Position numbers and translations under genes: made by a program
Shown: positions 1 through 7,646 of the stretch, in pieces
Numbering within the stretch: position 1 is the stretch's first letter
How the letters are laid out: each line of letters starts with the position of its first letter
Source: Thermosphaera aggregans
GTDB lineage: Archaea; Thermoproteota; Thermoprotei_A; Sulfolobales; Desulfurococcaceae
Direction: 5' to 3'
DNA: 64,000 nt
Assembly: GCF_014962245.1 (NCBI RefSeq)
Contig: NZ_CP063144.1
Coordinates: forward strand, 1,044,582-1,108,581
Notes under the pieces: model-generated
What the model saw: the letters and a program-made list of their open reading frames with translations, nothing else
Told to the model about the DNA's origin: nothing
Database searches by the model: none

Positions 1-3000
1 ATTCCTCTGCTAACCACGAATCCGCCAGAATTGGGTGTTGATTTGAGTATTGATAACGCTTTCACGAGTCTTGAGAGGTCAGGGCTCCCGAGACTTGGGA
101 TAGCTGTCCAGCCTAGTAGGACAGCGTTCTCCAGTACCTTCTTAGTGTTGTTGCTGTAAACGCCGTCAGCTCCGGGCTCGATGTACTGGACCCAGTAGCT
201 CTCAGCCCAGCTTCCAAGGTAGTACCATGGCACGTTGCTGTTAGACATCCACTCGGCAACGCCAACCCCGAAGTATCCCTCATACCCGGTCATGGTGTCG
301 TTAACATATGCTAATATGCTCAGCCTTCCAGTAGGGTCTGTGAAGTTGTAAACCTTATAGTCACAGTACCCGCTGGAGCACACGTAGAACCTGTTGGGCG
401 GTATGTCCGGCGTTACCCCGTTGAACACTGGGTGTGAAAGGTTCAGCATGTGAGCCTGCACATAAGTGTACGTAGGATACCTATACAAGTTACTATATGG
501 TGCTGGATAGCTGTTATTGACGAGTGTGCTATTGTAGTATTGCAGTACGTCGAGCGCTGTATAGCCTGCGTAGCTTGTCCCCAGGAATATCAGCGTAGAG
601 CCTGAGGCATCTGCGAGCAGTAATAATGCTAACACGTCGGCGAGGGCTGGGTATGTGTAGCGGTCGGGTTTGAAATAGTTTATTACCACCACCTTCGGGT
701 TTATTAACCCGTTGACCCAGTCGTTGATTAGTACGGTGACATCCGTATAGTTAACCGCTGGAAGGCCGAGGCCCTGCACTATCTCAATTATGTGCGGCCT
801 AGTGTAAGAGTAAATGTTTCCTAGCACGACCACTGTTGGAGGTATTGGCTGAAGGTAGAAGTCTTGCTGGACGCTTGCAGCAGGAGCTAGCGTTACTGTG
901 GCATTGGCTTCGACGAACCCTGGTTTATAAGCCCTGACCAAGTAGGTGCCTGATGGAAGGCTCAACTGGTAGTAGCCTGTGGAGTCCGTGACGTTGTAGA
1001 CCAGCTCGCCTGATACGTATGTGTAAACTATCGCGTCCTGTATGGGCGTGTTGTTAACAGCGTTGTACACGTAGCCGTATAGGGTACCGTTTCCTAAGGG
1101 GTACAGTGGGAAGTTGACAACCACGACCTCGGCTTCATCCACGGTAACAGTTGTCTCCGCCGACCGGTATCCCGTAGCCTCCGCAGCCAGCGTGTACGTG
1201 CCCGGGGGCACGGAGAACTGATATGTACCGTTCTCATCCGTTTCAACGGTTAAACCCAGCTCCACCACTGTTACGTTAGCTCCTTGAATAGGTGTGGTGG
1301 TTATAGCGTCAAAGACCACCCCAGTGATGGTTCCGTTCAAAAGCACCACGGTTACAGGGACCTCGATGCTCTGGTATCCCCATGCTTCAAACCTTAGTGT
1401 ATAGTTGCCGGGATCTAACGGTATCTTAAAGTACCCGGTACCGTTAACCTTGAAGGACTGGTTTGTCTCTACCACAATGACCTTGGCCCAGGGTATTGGT
1501 TCTCCTGAAACTACATCCGTGACAAAACCTTCCACACCGCTCTTCTTAGCGTACTCCTGAGCCTTTCTCACGGCCTCGTAAGCATCCACACGTCCCCATC
1601 CATACCTCGTGTCAAGCCCGGGGTCGCCGAAATCTATTGCAGTAGAGTTGAGAATCATGTAAACTTTCTCGGGCGTGTCCATAACATCGAAGTACACCCA
1701 GCCAGCCGCCTGGAGGACAAGGGCTACGAGGCCTGAAACATGCGGTGCCGCCATCGAGGTACCGCTCCAAGCCTCGTATCCTCCTCCTGGAACCGAGCTG
1801 GTGATTGAGACACCAGGTGCTGACAGATCGGGCTTCACATATGTTGACGGATACATGTCGAAGAAAGGCCATGTTGGAGGCGGAGATGGCCATGAAACAA
1901 CTTTCCCACTACTCCAGGAGGCCACATTGTCGTTGATATCGGTTGCGCCTATGCCGAAAACGCCCCATATGTTGCCTGGGTTTCCTGATGTTCCAGGGCC
2001 GGAGTTGCCGATTGATGCTACGGGGATAATGTTTGCGAGCAACATGTTCTCTATAGCAGGTAAGAGGTCGTTGCCATAGTATTCATTGGCTCCAAAGCTC
2101 ATTGACACTACGTGAGCCGGCAGACCCGTTGGAACAGGCGTTCCTCCAACCAGGTAGAATGGTTCAACAGCCCACTGCATTCCAGCCAACACCTGGGCGA
2201 AAGTTCCGCCTCCTCCTGGCAAGACCAAGCCGTGCATTAAGGTGGCGCCGGGTGCGACACCTATGAGTATTTCCGAGGTGTCTCCGCCTAATGCTGTCCC
2301 ACTAGTGTGGGTTCCATGTCCATCCGTGTCATGCGGCATGCTTAAAACTGGGTTACCGCTTGCATCAAACTCCATCCATCCGCCAGGGTAGTAGGGGCTT
2401 GAAGGGTCAAGCGTTAGCATCTTGCCTGCGAGTGCTGGGTGAGTGATGTCCACACCAGTGTCAAGTACTGCAATCCTAATTCCTTCCCCAGTGTAGCCGA
2501 GAGACCACACTTCGTTAGCCCTTATCTTGAATATACCCCAGCTACTAACGAGCTGATCGGGTTCAATGCTTTCCCTCTCTACGGGACGTATCACTTCTAC
2601 CCTGAAGTTCTCGAATATTTTTACGACATCAGGGTGGGTTGCAAGAATCTTGACCAATGACACGGGGACTCTTGCAAGGATTACATTATCCAACCAGAAC
2701 CTGTTGAGAATCACGCCTCCTTTCATATTGATCATTCTAACTATAGGTTCCTGAGTGTAGGAAGCCCAGGATTTCAAGCTAGCCACAGCCAGGTTGTAAT
2801 CTCCCTTTACAAGGGTTCTCACATTGTCAGGCAAGGGTTTCAACCTTATAACGACCTCAACGAAGACATTGCTGTCCAGGGTTCCAATGTTTTTCAACAG
2901 GTTGGGGTGAATCTTCTGTAATACCTCATCATTTCCTTGGCTTGCAGCGAGAGGAGTTGAGAGAGATGTTATAAGTATGAATACTAGGAGGATTACATTT

Positions 3001-3017
3001 ATACTTTTGTGAGACAC
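1..3017 (-). CDS. Secreted subtilisin-like serine protease (S8), C-terminus beyond window
   Basis: About 1005 codons lie in the window and the 3' end is off the left edge. I start it at a GTG at 3017, preceded by AAGGTGGG six bases upstream. Residues 4-25 form a hydrophobic signal peptide. A propeptide-like stretch follows (about 90-165), then a subtilase domain with the full triad: D186 (VLDTGVD), H234 (DGHGTHTSG) and S421 (SGTSMAAPH). After about residue 500 there are three consecutive carboxypeptidase-regulatory-like beta-sandwich repeats (GTITGVVFDAITTTPIQGA-type), then a Rossmann-like region rich in Asn/Tyr. It is probably surface-attached and feeds extracellular peptides to the oligopeptide importer found near 50 kb. 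The subtilase assignment is firm; the role of the C-terminal region is unknown. Confidence 0.93.
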   Translation of the reverse strand, partial: MSHKSINVILLVFILITSLSTPLAASQGNDEVLQKIHPNLLKNIGTLDSNVFVEVVIRLKPLPDNVRTLVKGDYNLAVASLKSWASYTQEPIVRMINMKGGVILNRFWLDNVILARVPVSLVKILATHPDVVKIFENFRVEVIRPVERESIEPDQLVSSWGIFKIRANEVWSLGYTGEGIRIAVLDTGVDITHPALAGKMLTLDPSSPYYPGGWMEFDASGNPVLSMPHDTDGHGTHTSGTALGGDTSEILIGVAPGATLMHGLVLPGGGGTFAQVLAGMQWAVEPFYLVGGTPVPTGLPAHVVSMSFGANEYYGNDLLPAIENMLLANIIPVASIGNSGPGTSGNPGNIWGVFGIGATDINDNVASWSSGKVVSWPSPPPTWPFFDMYPSTYVKPDLSAPGVSITSSVPGGGYEAWSGTSMAAPHVSGLVALVLQAAGWVYFDVMDTPEKVYMILNSTAIDFGDPGLDTRYGWGRVDAYEAVRKAQEYAKKSGVEGFVTDVVSGEPIPWAKVIVVETNQSFKVNGTGYFKIPLDPGNYTLRFEAWGYQSIEVPVTVVLLNGTITGVVFDAITTTPIQGANVTVVELGLTVETDENGTYQFSVPPGTYTLAAEATGYRSAETTVTVDEAEVVVVNFPLYPLGNGTLYGYVYNAVNNTPIQDAIVYTYVSGELVYNVTDSTGYYQLSLPSGTYLVRAYKPGFVEANATVTLAPAASVQQDFYLQPIPPTVVVLGNIYSYTRPHIIEIVQGLGLPAVNYTDVTVLINDWVNGLINPKVVVINYFKPDRYTYPALADVLALLLLADASGSTLIFLGTSYAGYTALDVLQYYNSTLVNNSYPAPYSNLYRYPTYTYVQAHMLNLSHPVFNGVTPDIPPNRFYVCSSGYCDYKVYNFTDPTGRLSILAYVNDTMTGYEGYFGVGVAEWMSNSNVPWYYLGSWAESYWVQYIEPGADGVYSNNTKKVLENAVLLGWTAIPSLGSPDLSRLVKALSILKSTPNSGGFVVSRG

Positions 3018-3056
3018 ATTTCCCACCTTACGTGATCTCGCTTATGATTTTTACGA

Positions 3057-3068
3057 GTATATAAGCTT
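3057..3068 (-). promoter_or_regulatory. TATA box of the subtilase gene
   Basis: On the minus strand AGCTTATATACT lies about 40-50 bases before the GTG start, which would place transcription initiation near 3034 and leave a short leader containing the GGTGG ribosome binding site. Confidence 0.55.
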
Positions 3069-3135
3069 TTCCCAAATATTTCTGGAAAGTTTTCAACCCA
3101 AGATGGACAATACATAAAGTCTCATTCAGCACGCA

Positions 3136-4359
3136 CTAGCCCGTTCTGAAAATGTATAGAAGATAGAGGGTTGAAGCAATGCCGATGAATGAGGAGGATA
3201 TGAGGGAGAGTCCCGGATTCAAACCCACGTATAGGATGCCTGCCACCATGGATGAAAACGCCGCGCCCACGTTCTCCATGATTCGCTGAAAGCTAACAGC
3301 CCTCCCTCTTATCTCCTGAGGAAGTATCCGGGTTAGTATTGTTGAGACAGCTGCTGAAATTATGTTGTTGGATATGGAAATCACGACGTTACAGACTATC
3401 ACCACCGATAACGCGTCGACGTTGAAGAAGTATGGGAGTGAGAGTGCCGCGATCGATGATGAAGCGAGGATGGATGAAATCAGTGAAAGCTTCCTGAAAT
3501 TCGTTAATGTAAACCTGAATATAAGTATTGACCACGCTATGCTCGCCATGGTTGACGCGCTGTTAACCAGCCCCCACTCTGGCTTCTCTATTCCCAGGAC
3601 TTCTATAGCGTATATTGCTCCATAAGTGTTGAGAACGCCGAACGCCAGCTGCCACAGCAAGGCGGTGAACACGTAAACCTTAAAGGCTTTCACCAGCACC
3701 GGCCTGTAGCCTGAAAGCTCAAAAACCAGCTTACTAAAATCCTTATCCCTTTTCGAATAGGTTTCTTTAAAACCCCTCATCCTCAGGATCAAGACCATGA
3801 TACTTAACACTCCAGACAATACGAAACCTATTCTTACCCCAGTAACCCCTAACTGTTGGTAAAGAATCCCTCCCACAACAGGCATGAAGAGCCATGGAAT
3901 ACTTGGAACAATGTTCAAAAGGATGAATCCCTTGAATGTCTTGTCCCTGGGCATCGAATCCATGACTATTGCGCTCAGCGCGGGCTGGTAGAAATGCATC
4001 GCTGAGTCTAACACCCATATGATTGCGAACTCTCTCCAATCCCTGGCTAACGCGTACAAGAACTGAACAATAGTGATACCTGTGGTACCGATCATGATTG
4101 TTTTAACCCGTCCAATATAATCGGTGATCAACCCACCAGGGATGAGGGAGAGACCGAGCGAGAGCATTCCCAGGGTTCTTATCCACGCGAGATCAAGGTC
4201 GCTTGCTCCTAACTCTTTAGCGTAAACCGAGAAAAACGGCTGAACTAGTGATCCGCTCAGAGCGAATAAAAACCATGAAAGAGCCATTACTCCAACATTT
4301 CCAGAGAGTAAGGAGCGGGCCTCGCTAACGTATTCGCTGAGGAATCTACGATTAATCAT
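3136..4359 (-). CDS. Major facilitator superfamily transporter
   Basis: A 407-residue protein with about twelve hydrophobic segments, starting after a short polar N-terminus. The loop between helices 2 and 3 reads GGLITDYIGRVKT, matching the MFS signature G-x3-D-x2-G-R-(R/K). It sits 27 bases downstream of the HMG-CoA reductase gene on the same strand and is probably co-transcribed with it. Substrate cannot be told from sequence; drug/metabolite efflux members are the closest in feel. Linkage to the mevalonate pathway is by position only. Confidence 0.85.
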   Translation of the reverse strand: MINRRFLSEYVSEARSLLSGNVGVMALSWFLFALSGSLVQPFFSVYAKELGASDLDLAWIRTLGMLSLGLSLIPGGLITDYIGRVKTIMIGTTGITIVQFLYALARDWREFAIIWVLDSAMHFYQPALSAIVMDSMPRDKTFKGFILLNIVPSIPWLFMPVVGGILYQQLGVTGVRIGFVLSGVLSIMVLILRMRGFKETYSKRDKDFSKLVFELSGYRPVLVKAFKVYVFTALLWQLAFGVLNTYGAIYAIEVLGIEKPEWGLVNSASTMASIAWSILIFRFTLTNFRKLSLISSILASSSIAALSLPYFFNVDALSVVIVCNVVISISNNIISAAVSTILTRILPQEIRGRAVSFQRIMENVGAAFSSMVAGILYVGLNPGLSLISSSFIGIASTLYLLYIFRTG

Positions 4360-4386
4360 AGCGGGTTCCTGGGTTTTAAAATAGTG

Positions 4387-5667
4387 CTAAGTCGATTCTC
4401 CTCTCAAGTACTTCTCCAGCAACTCCTTGGCGTAATCGTATCTTATGCGTCCCTCGCTAATCATTTTCTCAGAAATCTTGTCGATTAGATCACCGGTTGC
4501 CCCCGCCATTATGGCTAGGTTCCTGGCGTGAAGCCTCATGTGCCCTTTCTGAATACCCTCGGTGACTAGAGCTCTTAAAGCAGCAAGGTTCTGGGCTAGT
4601 CCAACAGCAGCCATGACTTCGGACAGTTCCTTGGCTGTTTTAACATTTAGTATTTTCAAGGCAATCTTGGCAACCGGGTGAACCCTTGTCGCACCTCCTA
4701 CGATGCCGACTTGAAGTGGGAGCTCGATACTGCCGACAAGGAATCCTTGCTCGTCAACCTCCCAGTAAGACAAGGGCTTGTAGCAACCTGTTCGACTCGC
4801 GTAGGCGTGGGCCCCGGCCTCTATTGCCCTGTGATCCTGTGCTGTCGCCAACGCTACAGCTATTATCCCGTTCATAATCCCCTTATTATGGGTTACTGCC
4901 CTGTAGGGATCGATTTCGGCTAGGATGCTTGCCTCCATGATCTTTCTAGCAACATCCAATCCCCCTACTTCATCAGAAGGTGTTCTAGCCCAAGCTCTCA
5001 CAATCCTTCTGGTAGCGTAGTTAGAGACTATTCTCAGCCTTGCCTGCCCTCCTGTAATCTTCTCCAGCATTGGAGCTACGGCCTCTGCCATAGTGTTAAC
5101 GGTGTTAGCGCCCATGGCGTCTCTCACATCAACGATCAAGTGTACAATTATGACGGGCCCCATGCGTGAGTCGGCAATTCTTACTTCTAGGTCTCTTGGC
5201 CCACCGCCGTACTTTAAAAGGGTTGGATCCTGTTGCTTAGCGTGCTCCAGTATCTCCTGCTTGGCCTCGATTATCCTCATGGCCTTATACTGTGGCGCAG
5301 TAACGTTCACGATGTGTATTTGGCTGATCATTTCTTGAGGGCCTGCCTCAGCCCTTATCCCTTCACCATACCTTAGCATTCTAGCCGCGTTGCTTGCTGC
5401 CGCTACTACACTCGTCTCCTCTATTACCATCGGTACCAGGTAATCCACCCCGTTTATCTTGAAGTTAGTGGCAATAGCGAACGGGTATGTCATCCCGCCT
5501 ACAACGTTCTCAATCATACTGTCCGCGATCTCTACTGGAAGGTTCCCCAAGTTGCTAAGGGTTTTAACCTCGTCCCCGGTTAAACCTGACATCTCAGCTA
5601 TAATTCTCAACCTTTCACTCATGGGAAGCTTGTAAAACCCTTGTATTCTACTGCTCCTCTCAGGCAT
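4387..5667 (-). CDS. Class II (degradative-type) hydroxymethylglutaryl-CoA reductase
   Basis: Interconverts HMG-CoA and mevalonate. The 426 residues match the class II family of Pseudomonas mevalonii rather than the class I enzyme common in archaea. Catalytic positions can be read: E83 in MVIEETSVVAAAS, K262 in THNKGIMNG, D278 in AQDHRAIEAGAHAYA, and H370 in GHMRLHARN, followed by the mobile C-terminal flap (371-426). N-terminal ENVVGG is also typical. With the mevalonate kinase at 18.9 kb, the likely role here is biosynthetic, supplying isoprenoid lipids, despite the family name. Nicotinamide cofactor preference is not decidable. Gene upstream is hypA, divergent, with 57 bases between. Confidence 0.93.
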   Translation of the reverse strand: MPERSSRIQGFYKLPMSERLRIIAEMSGLTGDEVKTLSNLGNLPVEIADSMIENVVGGMTYPFAIATNFKINGVDYLVPMVIEETSVVAAASNAARMLRYGEGIRAEAGPQEMISQIHIVNVTAPQYKAMRIIEAKQEILEHAKQQDPTLLKYGGGPRDLEVRIADSRMGPVIIVHLIVDVRDAMGANTVNTMAEAVAPMLEKITGGQARLRIVSNYATRRIVRAWARTPSDEVGGLDVARKIMEASILAEIDPYRAVTHNKGIMNGIIAVALATAQDHRAIEAGAHAYASRTGCYKPLSYWEVDEQGFLVGSIELPLQVGIVGGATRVHPVAKIALKILNVKTAKELSEVMAAVGLAQNLAALRALVTEGIQKGHMRLHARNLAIMAGATGDLIDKISEKMISEGRIRYDYAKELLEKYLRGEST

Positions 5668-5724
5668 GTAAATCCCAGTCTTCTTATATTGACGACTATG
5701 TATTAAATATTAACGGTGGAAATA

Positions 5725-6120
5725 ATGGTTCATGAATGGGCCCTGGCTGAGTCGATAGTGCTGTTTCTTGAAAATAGTGGTTTTCGAAAAGTTAAGTCCC
5801 TTAGAATAGGGCTTGGAATACTTCAATCAATAGATAAGGAGATATTTTCCTTCAGCCTTCAGGAATTGCTAAGGGATAAGGGTTTAACTGTGGAAAACCT
5901 GGAAATAGTTGACGAGAACGCCGAGCTGGAGTGCAACACTTGCGGTTACAGGTGGAGTTTAAGCCCAGAGTCCATGGACGAGGCTGTCAGGGAATCAATC
6001 CACTTCGTGCCCGAGTCCATCCACGCCTTCACCAAATGCCCTAAATGCGGTAGCAGGGATTTCTCGATAACTCAGGGAAGAGGTGTGAGAATAATAGAGG
6101 TGCAACCAGATGAGCTCTGA
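5725..6120 (+). CDS. hypA: Hydrogenase nickel incorporation protein HypA
   Basis: A 131-residue nickel metallochaperone. The N-terminus MVHEWALAESI carries the nickel-binding His/Glu of the family; a zinc finger is formed by C-x2-C (CNTCGY) near residue 74 and C-x2-C (CPKCGS) near 110. I place the start at ATG 5725 rather than an in-frame GTG nine bases earlier because GGTGG lies six bases before the ATG and because family members begin at this point. It overlaps the next gene, a MinD-type ATPase, by 11 bases. No hydrogenase structural gene is in the window. Confidence 0.9.
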   Translation: MVHEWALAESIVLFLENSGFRKVKSLRIGLGILQSIDKEIFSFSLQELLRDKGLTVENLEIVDENAELECNTCGYRWSLSPESMDEAVRESIHFVPESIHAFTKCPKCGSRDFSITQGRGVRIIEVQPDEL

Positions 6121-6835
6121 TCCACGATTCCACGGCGTGGTTAAAAGGTTGAAGCAAATATCTAAAGTGTACATGGTTTTAAGCAGTAAGGGAGGCGTGG
6201 GAAAATCCTTCATATCAACCCTTCTATCATACTATTCCTCGCTAAAAGGAGTCCCAACCGGACTACTCGACCTTGACTTCACCAATCCATCCACCCACAT
6301 AATACTTGGCGTCAGACCTGAGGAAGTGTCTTACAGGGAAGAGAAAGGGTTGGAACCCTTCAAAATAGGTGAGCTCTCATACTTCTCCATAATTTCCTTC
6401 ACAAGGGACAAGCCCCTGGTTTTAAAAGGTGAGGAAGCTAGGAACGTGATGAGAGAGGTTTTAAGCATTGTAAACTGGACGGGCATTCAGAAGCTCTTCA
6501 TAGACACTCCACCAGGCCTAAGCGATGAGCAGTTAGAAGCTATCTACAATCTCAGAGGCTTGGTGAAGCCAATAGTTGTGTCAACCCCTCACAGACTATC
6601 GATTCAAAGCGTTTCAAGATTGGTGAAAATCCTCAGGGACGCTGGAATAGGCGAGATAATGCTTGTTGAAAACATGGGAAACGGTGTGCTGAAGGCTTTC
6701 GCTGAGAGCGAGGGTCTCAACTACGCAGGCTACGTCCCGTTCATTGAAACCATTGACGAGTGTATTGGGTCAGCTTCTAAGATTGAGAACTGCCATCTTA
6801 GAAAATACTTTGAGGCTATTCTAAGTAAAACGTGA
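6110..6835 (+). CDS. HypB-type maturation ATPase of the Mrp/MinD family (HypB-AT)
   Basis: A 241-residue SIMIBI ATPase with a deviant Walker A KGGVGKS (residues 27-33), DLDFTNPS at 54-61 and DTPPG near 136. In Thermococcales an Mrp/MinD-like ATPase replaces the classical GTPase HypB and binds HypA to load nickel into [NiFe]-hydrogenase. The direct overlap with hypA here supports the same role. A C-terminal ENC/DEC cysteine pair (near 218 and 227) could contribute to metal handling, but that is inference. It lacks the C-terminal CxxC of the Fe-S carrier Mrp at 19.9 kb, so the two paralogues are functionally distinct. Confidence 0.82.
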   Translation: MSSDPRFHGVVKRLKQISKVYMVLSSKGGVGKSFISTLLSYYSSLKGVPTGLLDLDFTNPSTHIILGVRPEEVSYREEKGLEPFKIGELSYFSIISFTRDKPLVLKGEEARNVMREVLSIVNWTGIQKLFIDTPPGLSDEQLEAIYNLRGLVKPIVVSTPHRLSIQSVSRLVKILRDAGIGEIMLVENMGNGVLKAFAESEGLNYAGYVPFIETIDECIGSASKIENCHLRKYFEAILSKT

Positions 6836-6874
6836 TTTTCACGGTTCAACTAATGAAACCCCTCGCCTGAGATG

Positions 6875-7516
6875 TTAAAACTCGTCAGAGCTCAGCGACC
6901 TGTCTCCCGCATCACCTATGCCGGGTACGATAAAGTAGTCCTGGTTGAGAACAGGGTCCACGCTTAAAGTTATAACTCTGACATCGGGAAATCTCTTCCA
7001 CAGGTTTTCCAAGCCGGTCCTGGACGCTATTATCGTGGCTACGAGGTAATCCTTGCATTTCAATTCGTTAAGCTTTTCTAAAACCTTTATCATGGTGTTT
7101 CCCGTCGCCAAGGTCGGATCCACGGCGATAGAGGTGTATTCTGAAAGGTCGGGAGGGACTCTTTCATAGTATAGTCTGACAAGAACCTTGTTCTCGACTT
7201 TAAATCTTCTCGCAGCAACTATTCCTAGGCCTGCCCAGGGCAAAGCCTCCCAAATCCCGTGCATTAAAGGTATGGATGCTCCTAAAACCCCGATGATGTA
7301 GACCTGTTTTCCCGGAACGATGCCCTCGGTTTTAGCTATTGATGTTTCTACGAATACGGGCTTCCACTTCAAAAGCCTGGAGGCTTCATAACCAATTATG
7401 TAGCCTATTTTCTTAACGTAATCCCTGTAAACAGCGGGCCTAGTATCTCTTCTACGTAAAACGGTGAGATAGTACCTTGCTAAAGGATTATCAATAATGA
7501 TGAGATTCTCGCTCAA
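6875..7516 (-). CDS. upp: Uracil phosphoribosyltransferase
   Basis: Converts uracil and PRPP to UMP in pyrimidine salvage. The 213 residues show the PRPP loop VDPTLATGNTM and the C-terminal uracil-binding segment YFIVPGIGDAGDR. I prefer a TTG start at 7516 (protein begins MSENLIIIDNPLARYYL) since GGGTGG sits five bases upstream; a longer reading from ATG 7549 would add eleven residues that family members lack and would bury that ribosome site. Single gene, convergent with hypB. Confidence 0.92.
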   Translation of the reverse strand: MSENLIIIDNPLARYYLTVLRRRDTRPAVYRDYVKKIGYIIGYEASRLLKWKPVFVETSIAKTEGIVPGKQVYIIGVLGASIPLMHGIWEALPWAGLGIVAARRFKVENKVLVRLYYERVPPDLSEYTSIAVDPTLATGNTMIKVLEKLNELKCKDYLVATIIASRTGLENLWKRFPDVRVITLSVDPVLNQDYFIVPGIGDAGDRSLSSDEF

Positions 7517-7646
7517 AAATCCACCCAAAATTAATTTTAACAGTGCCAAGTATAAAGGGATTACCCTATCGCTTGCTAATACCCGGTTACCAGGTTTAGA
7601 AGAAACTACAAGGTGACTGCAAGCCTATGGGCTGGAAACACCTTAA

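Noticed and set aside
1675-2079. 134-residue open frame on the plus strand
   Set aside because: Antisense to the subtilase catalytic domain, which has the full catalytic triad and signal peptide; the plus frame has no family features.
3212-3229. Minus-strand GTGGGTTTGAATCCGGG resembling a tRNA T-arm
   Set aside because: It lies in frame within the MFS gene (VGLNPG) and no acceptor, D or anticodon stem can be formed around it.
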